Shown: one piece after another, positions 37,687-49,572 of the stretch | Numbering within the stretch: position 1 is the stretch's first letter | Layout: every line of letters starts with the position of its first letter | DNA from: Actinomycetota bacterium | Lineage (GTDB): Bacteria; Actinomycetota; Thermoleophilia; Gaiellales; Gaiellaceae | Length of the DNA: 64,000 nucleotides | Assembly (NCBI GenBank): GCA_003162055.1 | Contig: PMNA01000021.1 | Coordinates: forward strand, 71,342 to 135,341 | Reading direction: 5' to 3' | Made by a program: the position numbers and the translations under genes | The notes under the pieces: generated by a model | Databases searched by the model: none | The model's input: only the letters and a program-made list of their open reading frames with translations | What the model was told of the DNA's origin: nothing

Positions 37687-40134
37687 ATGCGCTACGGACA
37701 CTTTGACGATGAACGACGCGAGTATGTGATCACGCGCCCGGACACGCCACTTCCGTGGATCAACTATCTGGGAAGCGAAGCCTATTTCGGGATCATCTCG
37801 AACACCGCCGGCGGCTACTCGTTCTACCGAGACGCCCGACTGCGCCGGCTCACGCGCTACCACTACAACAGCGCTCCCTTCGATCTGGGCGGGCGCTACC
37901 TGTACCTGCGCGACTCCAGTTCGGGCGAGTTCTGGTCGCCGTCCTGGCAGCCGACGCAAACGGAGCTCGAGGACTACGAGTGCCGGCACGGCATGGGCTA
38001 CTCGGCGATCGCCTCTCGCCACAACGGCATCGAGGCCGAGACGCTGTACTTCGTTCCGGTCGAGGAGAACCTCGAGATCTGGCGCGCGCGGGTCACGAAC
38101 AAGCGCGACAGCGAAGCGAAGCTGTCGCTCTTCTCCGCGATCGAGTTCTGTCTCTGGGATGCCTGGGACGACCAGACCAACTTCCAGCGCAATTTCTCCA
38201 CCGGACAGGTCGAGGTCGAAGACGGCGTCATCTACCACAAGACCGAGTACCGAGAGCGCCGCGATCACTTCGCCTACTTCGCCTGCTCCGAGCCGCTCGC
38301 GGGCTTCGACACGCAGCGCGATACCTTCCTCGGCGCCTACAGGGGCTGGGGTCGTCCGGCCGCCGTGGAGCGCGGCCAGTCGTTCAACTCGATTGCGCAC
38401 GGATGGGCGCCTTGCGGCTCACACCACGTCGAGCTGGCGCTCGCCCCAGGCGAAACGAAGGAGATCATCTTCGTGCTCGGCTACTGGGAGAACCCGGACG
38501 AGGCCAAGTTCGATCCGCCGGGCTCGCAGACCGTCAACAAGAAGACGGTCAAGCCGGTGATCGAGCGCTATCTGCGCTCCGACGAGGTCGAGAGTGCCTA
38601 CCAACAGTTGCGCGACTACTGGTCGGAGCTGCTCGGAACCCTGCAGGTCTCGACCCCCGACGAGCACACCAACCGTATGGTCAACATCTGGAACGCCTAC
38701 CAGTGCATGGTCACCTTCAACATGTCCCGCTCGGCCTCGTTCTACGAGTCGGGGATCGGGCGCGGGATGGGTTTCCGCGACTCCAACCAGGATCTGCTCG
38801 GTTTCGTGCATATGGTTCCCGAGCGAGCGCGCGAGCGCATTCTCGACATCGCCGCGACCCAGCTTCCAACCGGCGGCGCTTACCATCAGTACCAGCCGCT
38901 GACCAAGCGCGGCAACGACGCCGTCGGCTCGGGCTTCAACGACGACCCAGCCTGGCTGATCCTCGGCGTCGCCGCTTACTTGAAGGAGACCGGCGACGTC
39001 GCGATTCTCGACGAGGAAGTGCCCTACGACAACGAGCCGGGCTCGGAGTCGTCGCTCTACGAGCACCTGCAGCGCTCGCTTCGGTACACGCTGCACCGGC
39101 TGGGACCGCACGAGTTGCCGTTGATCGGTCGCGCCGATTGGAACGACTGCCTCAACCTGAACTGCTTCTCGACCACCCCGGGCGAGTCGTTTCAGACGAC
39201 CGAGAACAAGGAGGGCGGCGTCGCCGAGTCGATCTTCATCGGCGGGCTGTTCGTGCTCGCGGCCGAAGAGCTCGCGCAGATCGCCGAACGCCGCGCTCAC
39301 ACCGACGAAGCGGACAGCTACCGCGCCGACGGAGCCAAGATGGATGCGGTCGTGCGCAAGCACGGCTGGGACGGCGAGTGGTTCCGGCGCGCCTACGACT
39401 ACTTCGGCGAGGTCGTCGGCTCGGCCAAGAACGAAGAAGGCCAGATCTTCATCGAGCCGCAGGGCATCTGCGTCCTCGCCGGCATCGGCGTCGACGACGG
39501 CAAGGCGAAAAAGGCGCTCGACTCGGTCGCTGCGAGGTTGGCCACCGAGCACGGGATCGTTCTACAACAGCCGCCCTTCACGCACTACTACGTCAATCTC
39601 GGCGAGATCAGCTCCTACCCGCCGGGCTACAAGGAGAACGCGGGCATCTTCTGCCACACGAACCCCTGGATCATGATCGGCGAGACGATCATCGGGCGCG
39701 GCGACCAGGCCTTCGACTACTACCGGCGTATCAACCCCTCCGCGCGTGAGGACATCTCCGAGCTGCATCGCTGTGAGCCGTACGTCTACCCGCAGATGAT
39801 CGCCGGCAAGGATGCGCCGACCTTCGGCGAGGCCAAGAACTCGTGGCTCTCGGGCACCGCGGCCTGGAACTTCGTCGCCATCAGCCAATGGCTTCTCGGC
39901 CTCCGCGCCGAGCACGACGGTTTGCTCATCGATCCCTGTCTGCCGAAGGAGTGGGAGGGCTTCGAGGCCACGCGCAAGTTCCGTGGGGCGACCTACCGGA
40001 TCAGCGTGAGCAATCCGAAGGGCGTCTGCAAAGGGGTCGCGCAGGTCACCGTTGACGGCAAGAAGATCGAGGGCAACCTGATCGAGCCGCAAGCGGCGGG
40101 CGCAGAGGTTGTAGTCGAAGTCACGATGGGATAA
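37687..40134 (+). CDS. Cellobiose phosphorylase-like GH94 enzyme
   Basis: The 815-residue protein is a full-length GH94 inverting disaccharide phosphorylase: an N-terminal beta-sandwich (about 1-290), helical linker, (alpha/alpha)6 barrel and C-terminal jelly roll. The active-site segment [19 protein letters not shown] contains the likely general acid D484 and matches cellobiose phosphorylases closely, so the reaction is probably cellobiose plus phosphate to glucose and glucose-1-phosphate. There is no signal peptide, so it acts in the cytoplasm. It heads a three-gene group with a second GH94 protein and a mutarotase-like protein. No sugar transporter is next to it. Confidence 0.92.
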   Translation: MRYGHFDDERREYVITRPDTPLPWINYLGSEAYFGIISNTAGGYSFYRDARLRRLTRYHYNSAPFDLGGRYLYLRDSSSGEFWSPSWQPTQTELEDYECRHGMGYSAIASRHNGIEAETLYFVPVEENLEIWRARVTNKRDSEAKLSLFSAIEFCLWDAWDDQTNFQRNFSTGQVEVEDGVIYHKTEYRERRDHFAYFACSEPLAGFDTQRDTFLGAYRGWGRPAAVERGQSFNSIAHGWAPCGSHHVELALAPGETKEIIFVLGYWENPDEAKFDPPGSQTVNKKTVKPVIERYLRSDEVESAYQQLRDYWSELLGTLQVSTPDEHTNRMVNIWNAYQCMVTFNMSRSASFYESGIGRGMGFRDSNQDLLGFVHMVPERARERILDIAATQLPTGGAYHQYQPLTKRGNDAVGSGFNDDPAWLILGVAAYLKETGDVAILDEEVPYDNEPGSESSLYEHLQRSLRYTLHRLGPHELPLIGRADWNDCLNLNCFSTTPGESFQTTENKEGGVAESIFIGGLFVLAAEELAQIAERRAHTDEADSYRADGAKMDAVVRKHGWDGEWFRRAYDYFGEVVGSAKNEEGQIFIEPQGICVLAGIGVDDGKAKKALDSVAARLATEHGIVLQQPPFTHYYVNLGEISSYPPGYKENAGIFCHTNPWIMIGETIIGRGDQAFDYYRRINPSAREDISELHRCEPYVYPQMIAGKDAPTFGEAKNSWLSGTAAWNFVAISQWLLGLRAEHDGLLIDPCLPKEWEGFEATRKFRGATYRISVSNPKGVCKGVAQVTVDGKKIEGNLIEPQAAGAEVVVEVTMG

Positions 40135-40221
40135 CCGGCCGGCCGGATCATCTACGATCGAGCCCGGGGAAAGAAAGAGCCGGTCGCCGTTTGACCGCGC
40201 GACGCTTTTCCAATAAGGTCT

Positions 40222-40235
40222 TGCAAACGTTTTCA
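40222..40235. promoter_or_regulatory. LacI-family-type operator upstream of the second GH94 gene
   Basis: TGCAAACGTTTTCA differs from perfect symmetry at one position pair and has the AAACGTTT core with central CG typical of LacI/CcpA-type operators. It lies 66 bp before the GH94 start at 40301 in the 166-bp gap between the phosphorylase genes. The LacI regulator at 15.2 kb is a possible but unproven partner. Confidence 0.5.
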
Positions 40236-40300
40236 GGCGGCATAGAGCGTTTTTTCTCGACTGGTGCTCAACTACTCGACCTAAGGCAGGGCGGCTTGCA

Positions 40301-42667
40301 GTGAATCCATACGGCTATTTCGACGAAGAGGCGCGCGAGTACGTCATCACCCGCCCCGACACACCCACCCCCTGGATCAACTACCTGGGCGCCGGACGCT
40401 ACGGCGGCATCATCTCGAACACCGCTGGCGGGTACTCCTTCGATCGCGATCCGCGCAACCGGCGCGTCAGTCGCTACCGCTACAACGCCGTTCCTTACGA
40501 CCAGCCCGGGCGCTATCTCTATCTGCGTGATCAGGACAGCGGCGAGTTCTGGAGCCCGACCTGGCAGCCCGTTCGCCGCGACCTCGACGCCTACGAATGT
40601 CGCCACGGCACCGCCTACACGAAGATCTCCAGCGAGTACAAGGGAATCTCGAGCGAGATTCTGTACTTCGTTCCGCCGGTCCCAGACGAGGAGACCTGTC
40701 CCTGCGAGGTCTGGGCCCTCACGCTGCGCAACACGAGCGACCGGCCGCGCCACCTGCGCAGCTTCAGCTACGCGGAACTCAGCTTCCCCGACGCCTTCAA
40801 CGACCTGAACAACCTCGACTGGTCGCAACACATCATGCACAGTAAATGTGAGGACGGGGTCATCCGCGCTGCGACTGTTTTCGCGCCGACGACGACGTTT
40901 TTCTCGTCCAGCGCCGAGCCCTACGGCTACGACTGCGACCGTGAGCTCTTCGTCGGTCGTTGCCGCGACCTCGGCAGCCCGCTCGCGGTTGAGCGCGGCG
41001 AGCCTTCGAACCAAGACTCGCCGCGCGGGAACAGCATCGGCTCGCTCTGTCACGACCTGGTGCTGCAGCCGGGCGAGGAGCGTCGGATCATCTTCATGCT
41101 GGGGATCACCGATCAGCCCGAGGAGATCGAGCGAGTCGTTACCACCTACCGCGACTCGGCGCAGGTGGAGAGCGCCTTCGCCGCACTCAAGGCCGACTGG
41201 GACGAATACCTCGCTTTCTTCACGGTCGATACGCCTGATGCCGAGACGAACGCGATGCTCAACTTCTGGAACCAGGTGCAGTGCCGCACCACGCTCTACT
41301 GGTCGCGCTTCGTCTCGGCCTACGAGACGGGACTGGGGCGCGGGATGGGCACGCGCGACTCGGGCCAGGACACGCTCGGGACGATGCACAACGCCCCCGA
41401 CCACGCGCGCCGCATGCTGACCAAGATCTGGGAGCTCCAGTTCGAGGACGGGCATACCTGGCACCAGTTCTATCCGCTCAGCGGCGAGGGCGGGCCCGGC
41501 CACTCGACCGAGCTACCGGACTGGCCGCAGTGGTACTCGGACGATCATCTCTGGCTCGTTCTCTCGGTTTGTGCCTACCTGCGCGAGACGGGCGACTTCG
41601 ACTATCTCGATCAGGAGGTGCCCTACGTCGAGGGAGGCGCCGACACGATCTGGGGCCACATGATGCGGGCGCTTCAGTTCACGCTGGAAAACCGCGGCCC
41701 GCACGGTCTGCCGCGCATCGGCTTCTCCGACTGGGACGACACGCACAACATCGACCGTGGCTCGGGCAAGGCCGAGAGCGTCTTCGTGGCGATGCAGTTC
41801 TGCCGCGCGCTGCTCGATCTGGCCGAGTTGAGCGACCATCTGGGTCGCCCTGAGGCCGATCGCTTCCGCGCCCTGCACGGCGAGATGGCGAAGGCCGTCA
41901 ACGACTGGGCCTGGGACGGCGACTGGTACGCACGCTCCTTCGACAACGAAGGCAAGCCGATCGGAGTCGCCGCTGAGGAGAACCAGAAGATCAGTCTCAA
42001 TCCGCAGAGTTGGAGCGTGCTGGGCGGAGTCGCCCCGAGCGAGCGCGCCGAGAAGGCGATGACCTCGATGCACGAGAGGCTGAACAGTGAATTCGGCATC
42101 GCCCTGCTCTGGCCGCCGTACGAGCACGGCACCGATCGGGTGCGCGGCACCAGCACCTTCCCGCCCGGCGCGAAGGAGAACGGCGGCATCTTCTGTCACG
42201 CCAACACCTGGGCGATCATCGCCGCCGCCATGCTCGGCTGGGGCGATCGCGCTTATCAGTACTACCGGCAGATCCTGCCCCTGGCGCGCGAGGACGCCGA
42301 TCGTCTGATGGTCGAGCCCTATGTCTACTGCCAGAACATCTGCGGGCCGGCGCATCCGCAGTTCGGCATGGGCCGAAACGCCTGGCTCACCGGCACGGCC
42401 TCCTGGACCTACGTCGCCGGCACGCAGTGGATCCTGGGCATCCGTCCGAGCTACGAGGGGCTACAAATCGCCCCCGCGATCCCGCGCGAGTGGCCCGGTT
42501 TCCGCGCCAGGCGAGTCTTTCGTGGCGTTACCTTCAACATCACCGTCAAGCGCGCGGGCGGTGGGAACAACGTCTCGCTTGTTGTGGACGGTAAACCGGT
42601 GGAAGGAGACGTCGCCCCGCTCCCGAGTGGAAAGAGCGAGGTCGAGGTCAAAGTAACGCTTTCCTAG
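40301..42667 (+). CDS. GH94 disaccharide phosphorylase of uncertain specificity
   Basis: The 788-residue cytoplasmic protein is a paralogue of the preceding enzyme, with a very similar N-terminus ([40 protein letters not shown]) and the same domain plan. The active-site segment is GFSDWDDTHNI in place of the usual ADWND: D477 keeps the position of the general acid, but the substrate-facing residues after it differ. Acceptor specificity has therefore probably changed, towards another beta-linked disaccharide or an oxidised one. It has its own possible operator and starts with GTG. Confidence 0.88.
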   Translation: MNPYGYFDEEAREYVITRPDTPTPWINYLGAGRYGGIISNTAGGYSFDRDPRNRRVSRYRYNAVPYDQPGRYLYLRDQDSGEFWSPTWQPVRRDLDAYECRHGTAYTKISSEYKGISSEILYFVPPVPDEETCPCEVWALTLRNTSDRPRHLRSFSYAELSFPDAFNDLNNLDWSQHIMHSKCEDGVIRAATVFAPTTTFFSSSAEPYGYDCDRELFVGRCRDLGSPLAVERGEPSNQDSPRGNSIGSLCHDLVLQPGEERRIIFMLGITDQPEEIERVVTTYRDSAQVESAFAALKADWDEYLAFFTVDTPDAETNAMLNFWNQVQCRTTLYWSRFVSAYETGLGRGMGTRDSGQDTLGTMHNAPDHARRMLTKIWELQFEDGHTWHQFYPLSGEGGPGHSTELPDWPQWYSDDHLWLVLSVCAYLRETGDFDYLDQEVPYVEGGADTIWGHMMRALQFTLENRGPHGLPRIGFSDWDDTHNIDRGSGKAESVFVAMQFCRALLDLAELSDHLGRPEADRFRALHGEMAKAVNDWAWDGDWYARSFDNEGKPIGVAAEENQKISLNPQSWSVLGGVAPSERAEKAMTSMHERLNSEFGIALLWPPYEHGTDRVRGTSTFPPGAKENGGIFCHANTWAIIAAAMLGWGDRAYQYYRQILPLAREDADRLMVEPYVYCQNICGPAHPQFGMGRNAWLTGTASWTYVAGTQWILGIRPSYEGLQIAPAIPREWPGFRARRVFRGVTFNITVKRAGGGNNVSLVVDGKPVEGDVAPLPSGKSEVEVKVTLS

Positions 42668-42699
42668 GAGTCGCGTCACCCGACTCGAAAGAGCAACAG

Positions 42700-43593
42700 A
42701 TGACGCGAGCCGACTTCCACGGAGAAGAGACGCTCGTTCTGGAGAGCGAGCATCTGCGTCTGGAGGTCTTGACCGGCGCCGGGCCACGGATCGTACGGCT
42801 CGAGCTAGCCGGCTCGGGCGAGAACCTACTCGGCGATGTCGCCGACGTCGGCTGGGACACGCCGTGGGGCGAGTATCACCTGCGCGGCGGGCACAGGCTC
42901 TGGTACGCGCCCGAGAATCCCCCGCTCACCTTTCCGCCCGACGAGGGCGACCTGCTCGTAACCGAAAGCGCGCACGGGGTTTGCCTGGAAAGGCTCGAGC
43001 CGCAGTCGGGCTTGCGCAAGTCGATGGAGATCGAGCTCGCCTCGAGCGCCGCGGCGGTGACTGTCATGCACCGCATCCGAAACGTTGGGAAAGAGGCGGT
43101 CGAGCTGGCGCCCTGGCCGATCACGATCCTGCCGCTGGGCGGCATCGCAATCTTGCCGCAACAGAAGGGGCCGCTCGGGGAGAACGAGTACCTACCGAAC
43201 CGGACACTCGTGCTCTGGCCCTACAGCTCGATCGCGGACTCTCGCCTGGAGCTCGGTGACGAGCTCGTCCTCGTTCGCGCCGAGCTCGCGCCGACTCCGT
43301 TCAAGATCGGTTATCTCAACCGTACCGGCTGGGCCGCGTATCTCCGCGCCGGCGTGCTTTTCTGCAAACGCATAGATCCGCTGGTCGAGAGCGCTCACGT
43401 CGACATGGGGTCGAACATCGAGGTCTACTGCGACGACCGCGTGCTCGAGCTCGAGACACAGGCTCCTCTATCTCGCCTCGAGCCCGGCGCCGAGTCCGAG
43501 CACGAAGAGCGCTGGCAGCTGCACCGAGTCGGTGACGTCGATACGAGCGCCGAGGGTTTAGCGGCTCTCGTGAACGAGCTCGGTCTCGTCTAG
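42700..43593 (+). CDS. Galactose-mutarotase-like protein (DUF4380-type)
   Basis: The 297-residue protein looks like a beta-sandwich of the aldose 1-epimerase superfamily: an early VLESEHLRLEVLTGAGPRIV strand pair, GDVADVGWDTPWGEYHLRGG, HRLWYAPENPP and the later APTPFKIGYLNRTGWAAYL. The closest family I can name is DUF4380, whose enzymatic role is not established. It follows the GH94 genes by 32 bp and might interconvert sugar anomers for the phosphorylases, which act on one anomer. That role is inferred from position only. Confidence 0.7.
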   Translation: MTRADFHGEETLVLESEHLRLEVLTGAGPRIVRLELAGSGENLLGDVADVGWDTPWGEYHLRGGHRLWYAPENPPLTFPPDEGDLLVTESAHGVCLERLEPQSGLRKSMEIELASSAAAVTVMHRIRNVGKEAVELAPWPITILPLGGIAILPQQKGPLGENEYLPNRTLVLWPYSSIADSRLELGDELVLVRAELAPTPFKIGYLNRTGWAAYLRAGVLFCKRIDPLVESAHVDMGSNIEVYCDDRVLELETQAPLSRLEPGAESEHEERWQLHRVGDVDTSAEGLAALVNELGLV

Positions 43594-43635
43594 ACAACCG
43601 CCCCAGGCGCGCGGGCCCGTCCCCAGGGCGCCGGC

Positions 43636-44079
43636 TCAGGCCAGGCGGGAGACCAGGGTCGAGATGAATCCAGCGATCAGCAGGTAGACGCCCAGCTCAA
43701 GGCTGAGATGCCCGTAGGAGGACGTAGAGGTGATCGCGAGACTGTGGTCGCTCATGAATAGCCCGGTGCGAGCAAGGGCCATCGCAATCGCCGCAAACGA
43801 GGCCCACGAGGCGATCTGGTGCAAAGACGCGTCCTTTGCATAGCCACGAGAGATGCGAACGAAGCCGAGCACGAGGATCAGCGCCGCGAAAACCAGCATC
43901 GCGATGCCGAAGCGGGAGCCCGCGGAATTGAGAGTCGCGCTCTGGTTACCCGCGAAGCGGGAGCCCGCGGCATTGAGACCCGCGCTCTGGTTGCCCGCGA
44001 GATGGGCGGTCAACCAGTCCTGCTGTGAGCCCAGCGCGATGAGGCCGCCACCGAGAATGAGCAAGAAACCAGGTAGCAC
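43636..44079 (-). CDS. Four-helix membrane protein with internal 15-residue duplication, function unknown
   Basis: The 147-residue protein has about four membrane helices. Between the first and second lies a duplicated extracytoplasmic loop, GNQSAGLNAAGSRFA and GNQSATLNSAGSRFG, which comes from a 45-bp tandem repeat in the DNA. I recognise no family. It is convergent with the mutarotase-like gene and 61 bp downstream of the hydrolase gene on the same strand. Confidence 0.68.
   Translation of the reverse strand: MLPGFLLILGGGLIALGSQQDWLTAHLAGNQSAGLNAAGSRFAGNQSATLNSAGSRFGIAMLVFAALILVLGFVRISRGYAKDASLHQIASWASFAAIAMALARTGLFMSDHSLAITSTSSYGHLSLELGVYLLIAGFISTLVSRLA
43909..43998. repeat. Two tandem 45-bp repeats inside a membrane-protein gene
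   Basis: Copies at 43909-43953 and 43954-43998 are about 90 percent identical. They keep the reading frame and encode the duplicated 15-residue loop of the membrane protein. Such in-frame repeats can expand or contract by slippage. Confidence 0.85.
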
Positions 44080-44140
44080 TCGCCAGAGTATGCCGGAATG
44101 ACGCCGCGGAGGCGCCCTTAGCGAGAGTGCGCCGATCTGG

Positions 44141-44806
44141 CTAGCCGCTTGCTCGGCCGGCCAGGTGGAGGGAGAACCAGTCGCGCGCGAGCACGGCGAC
44201 CACTTCCAGCGCCCCAGGTTCCTCGAACAGGTGCGTCGCCCCGGGAACTATCTCCAGCCGGCACTCTGTTGCGAGATCCGCTGCGGCGCGCTCGTTCAGA
44301 TCGAGCACCACAGCGTCCCTCTCGCCGACGATCAGCAGCGTGGGGGCGCTCACGTGCCGCAGCGCCTTGCCCGCGAGATCGGGGCGGCCGCCGCGCGAGA
44401 CAACGGCCTTGACCAGCTCCGGTCGCCCTGCGGCGGCCAGTAGAGCGGCGCCGGCACCCGTGCTGGCGCCGAACAGACCGAGCGGAAGCGAGGTCGTGCC
44501 TTCGTATGCGTGCAGCCAGACCGCCGCCGCCAAGAGCCGATCGGCCAGCATGGGAATGTCGAAGCGAAGGGCGCCGGTACGGGAATCCTCTCTCTCCTCG
44601 CGCTCGCTCAGCAGATCGATCAGCACGGTTGCCAGCCCGGCGCGCTCCAAGACGGTCGCGACGTGACGGTTACGCGGGCTGAAACGGCTGGAGCCCGAGC
44701 CGTGAGCGAAGAGGACGATGCCGTCGGCACCCTCCGGAATACGCAGCATGCCGGCGAGTTGCGCCTCGTCGACCGGAATCGCCACGTCTATCTCGCGTGC
44801 CTTCAT
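44141..44806 (-). CDS. Dienelactone hydrolase-like alpha/beta hydrolase
   Basis: The start is ATG 44806, which overlaps the phosphoribosyltransferase stop by 4 bp. The 221-residue product has the alpha/beta hydrolase core: IVLFAHGSGSSRFSPRN (oxyanion region), the nucleophile elbow GLFGASTGAGAAL, VGERDAVVLDLN with the acid, and the catalytic His in GATHLFEEPG. In many actinobacteria this protein is fused to or paired with the same phosphoribosyltransferase. The substrate is unknown. Confidence 0.85.
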   Translation of the reverse strand: MKAREIDVAIPVDEAQLAGMLRIPEGADGIVLFAHGSGSSRFSPRNRHVATVLERAGLATVLIDLLSEREEREDSRTGALRFDIPMLADRLLAAAVWLHAYEGTTSLPLGLFGASTGAGAALLAAAGRPELVKAVVSRGGRPDLAGKALRHVSAPTLLIVGERDAVVLDLNERAAADLATECRLEIVPGATHLFEEPGALEVVAVLARDWFSLHLAGRASG

Positions 44807-45480
44807 TCCCCGCTCACCCCCGCCGCTTTCTCGAGCAGTGTACGGACCTCGTCGTCGGAGACCTGCTCGAAGCGGTCGTACCAGAGGCTGACGGCATAGA
44901 AGTTCCGGGGCCTGAGCGGACATACCAGCTCGTCCACTTCGCTGCTCAAAGCGGCGCAGGTCTCAGGGGCGGCAGTGGGAACAGCGACCACGATCCGCGC
45001 CGGGTTTTGCGCGCGAACGGCAGCGACCGCCGCGCGCATGCTGGCGCCGGTGGCCAGGCCGTCGTCGACGAGGATCACCGCCTTGCCCGCGAGCTCGCTG
45101 TCGGTTCGATCGCCGCGGTAGAGGCGCTCTCGCCGCGCCAACTCGCCGCGCTCGCGCTCGCTTACCGAGTCGATCAGATCGTTCGTCAGGCCGACGTGGC
45201 GAATCACTTCGGAATTCAGGATCTGCGCCCCGCCCGAGGCGATCGCGCCGAAGGCCAGCTCTTCGTGGCCGGGAACTCCGAGCTTGCGGACGACGAAGAC
45301 GTCGAGCGGAGCCTTGAGCGCGCGGGCAACCTCGGATCCCACTGGTACTCCGCCCCGCGGCAGCGCAAGCACGACGACGTCATCCCTTCCGGCGTAGTCC
45401 GACAGCAACTCGGCGAGATACCGGCCGGCGTCCGCGCGATCGCGAAAGCGGCTTGGGATCGAACTCTGTCCGGCGTGCAC
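44803..45480 (-). CDS. Phosphoribosyltransferase-domain protein
   Basis: The 225-residue type I PRTase-fold protein has the PRPP-binding loop VILVDDGLATGASM and the upstream VLALPRGGVPVGSEVARAL and VVRKLGVPGHEELAFGAIA. These features identify the uncharacterised erythromycin-esterase/DLH-associated PRTase family rather than a known nucleotide salvage enzyme. A GTG at 45480 is the start. It is coupled to the downstream hydrolase by an ATGA overlap. The base it acts on is not known. Confidence 0.86.
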   Translation of the reverse strand: MHAGQSSIPSRFRDRADAGRYLAELLSDYAGRDDVVVLALPRGGVPVGSEVARALKAPLDVFVVRKLGVPGHEELAFGAIASGGAQILNSEVIRHVGLTNDLIDSVSERERGELARRERLYRGDRTDSELAGKAVILVDDGLATGASMRAAVAAVRAQNPARIVVAVPTAAPETCAALSSEVDELVCPLRPRNFYAVSLWYDRFEQVSDDEVRTLLEKAAGVSGE

Positions 45481-45638
45481 GGCTCACTGTCCTCTCGCTC
45501 GAGACCTGCACTACTAAGAATGCAACACCTGAGCTTCGCGTGGGGCCCGGATTCAGGGGAAGTTCAGAAAGCTTCGCTAGTGTGGCCGGAAAGTTGCCGG
45601 AACGCGTTTTGGTGCACGCGTCGTACGAGACGCAGTGC

Positions 45639-45667
45639 TTGACAGCGAACACGTGTTCGATTAGAAA
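45639..45667 (+). promoter_or_regulatory. Promoter with embedded LexA-type SOS box
   Basis: TTGACA (45639-45644) and TAGAAA (45662-45667) are 17 bp apart. The spacer contains the perfect palindrome CGAAC-ACGT-GTTCG (45646-45659), which matches the Gram-positive LexA box (CGAAC-N4-GTTCG). A repressor bound there would block polymerase directly. Transcription would run into the ABC transporter gene at 45773 after a leader of about 100 bases. The rest of the 292-bp gap shows no gene. Confidence 0.75.
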
Positions 45668-45772
45668 GGAAGTTCCGAGAATCGAGCCATTCGACCCGCG
45701 GCATAACTTTCTATCGTTTTACGGCAGTTATGACGCTTTCAGTTTGACTTCTAGCGCGGACGAAGACCTGGG

Positions 45773-47709
45773 ATGACCGACTTGGGCCCCAGCCAGACAG
45801 CCGAGATGACGCGACCACCTGCAATCGCGCGGTTCACCGTCTTCGTGCGAGCGCGTGTTCGCGAGCGTTGGGAGATCGCGCGCGAGTTACCGAACAGCGG
45901 GACGGGCCTCACTGTCGCGGCCGTCGTCCTGAATATCGCGCTCGGTGTCTTGCCGGTGCTCTTCATTCTCGGTACGAGCTTCATGCTCGGCCGCGTGCCC
46001 GCGGCGACCAAAGGAGGCGTCGGCTCGAGCGCCTGGGATTCGCTCGTCTACGCCTTCCTATTGGCGGCCGCGGCTTTCGTGCTGCTGCAGCTTTTGACGC
46101 CGCTTCAGGCCTCACTCGGCGAGCTGATCACGAGACGAGTCGACGGGAAGGCGTCTGATCGCTTGATCGGCGATGCACTGCGGACGCCGGGCATCGGGCC
46201 GCTCGAGGATCAGGAGCTGCTCGGCGATCTGAGCGAATCGGCTGATCAGCTTGAGTTCGGTTTCCGCACCCCGGGTCGCGCCTGCGCCGGTCTGGTGGCG
46301 CTGATCGCTCGTTACCTTCAGCTCGCGGGATTGCTCGTCGTGGTCGGCCTCGTCTTCTCCTGGCTGGCCGCAGCTGCGCTTTTCTTAGTCACGATGCTCT
46401 TCCGTTGCGGCCAGCGCGGTGGCCTGCGCAAGTATTCGGCCGTCTTCCGCGCCAACGTCAACCCTCGCCGTCGCAACTACTACTTCCGCCGAGTAGGCCT
46501 CGATCCGCCGGCGGCCAAGGAACTGCGTGTGTTCGGACTCGCGCCCTGGGTGCGCGAGCGCTACCGCGATTCCTACCTCGAGTACATGGTCCCTGTTTGG
46601 AAGGAACGGCGCCGCATCTACCTGGTGCCGTTTCTCCTGATCACGGCCTTCGCGCTCATCGTCTCGGCGGGCACGCTCGCGGCGCTCGGCCACAGCGCGG
46701 CCGGCGGCAGTGTCGCGCTGAGAGATCTGGCGCTCACCTTCCAAGCGGCGACCGCCATCATCAACCTGGGTAGCCACTACCCGGAGTCGGATACCCAGAC
46801 CCAGTTCGGGATGCTGTCCTACGCAGGAATGCTCGGCTTCGAGCGGGGAGTGGAGAAGTACGAAGGCAGCACCGTGCAACTCGAGCCGGTGCGCAGTCCG
46901 GAAGGGCTGCCGCAAGATGAGTTGCACTTCGAGTCGGTCTCGTTTGGCTACCCGAACAGCGATCGCGCGGTCCTGAAAGAGCTCGAGCTCGCGATTCCGG
47001 CCGGAAAGTCGACTGCGATCGTCGGTTTGAACGGCGCCGGTAAGACAACTCTGGTCAAGCTGCTCGGCCGTCTCTACGAGCCCGATGAGGGCCGCATCAC
47101 AACCGACGGTATCGACATCCGCCACTTCCGGATCGAAGACTGGCACCGCCAGATCGGAATCATCTTCCAGGACTTCAACTGCTACGAGCTGTCGGCGGCC
47201 GACAACATCGGCTTCGGCTCGATCCCGCGCCTGAACGACCGCGAGGCGATTCGCGAAACCGCGCGCAAGGCCGGCATACTCGAAGCGATCGAGCGGCTAC
47301 CGAAGGGCTTCGACACGCCCCTCTCGCGCCAGTACGAAGGCGGCGCCGATCTATCCGGGGGCCAGTGGCAGCGGATTGCGATCGCCCGAGCGCTGTTCGC
47401 ACTCGAAGGTGGCGCCTCGATCCTCGTGCTCGACGAGCCGACAGCCGCTCTCGACGTACGCGCCGAGGCCGAGTTCTTCGAGAACTTCGTCGAGCTGACG
47501 CGTGGTGTCACCACGATCCTGATCTCGCACCGTTTCTCGAGCGTCCGCCACGCCGACGGGATCGTCGTGCTGCAAGGCGGCCGCGTCGTCGAGGAGGGAA
47601 CGCACGAGGAGTTGTTGGCCGCGGAGGGTCGTTACGCGAAGCTTTTCCAGCTGCAGGCCGAGCGCTTCGCCCGCGGCGAAGAGGAAGGCGAAGAGGAGGA
47701 CGACGAGCT

Positions 47710-47713
<4 letters not shown>
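45773..47713 (+). CDS. ABC exporter half-transporter 1 (fused TMD-NBD)
   Basis: The 646-residue protein has about six membrane helices (residues about 35-340) and a C-terminal ATPase (about 380-625) with Walker A GLNGAGKTTLVKLL, Q-loop IFQDFN, signature LSGGQWQRIAIARA, Walker B ILVLDEPTAALD and switch SHRFSSVRHAD. The C-terminus is strongly acidic. With the next gene, which overlaps by 4 bp, it probably forms a heterodimeric exporter. Several such pairs export peptides, lipids or drugs; the cargo is unknown. It is the first gene after the SOS-like promoter. Confidence 0.9.
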
Positions 47714-49509
<1,796 letters not shown>

Positions 49510-49572
49510 AGCGGCTCGCGCGCTCGGTAGGCGACTTGTCGATCGGCACGACCTCATACACTTCGGTCGAGA

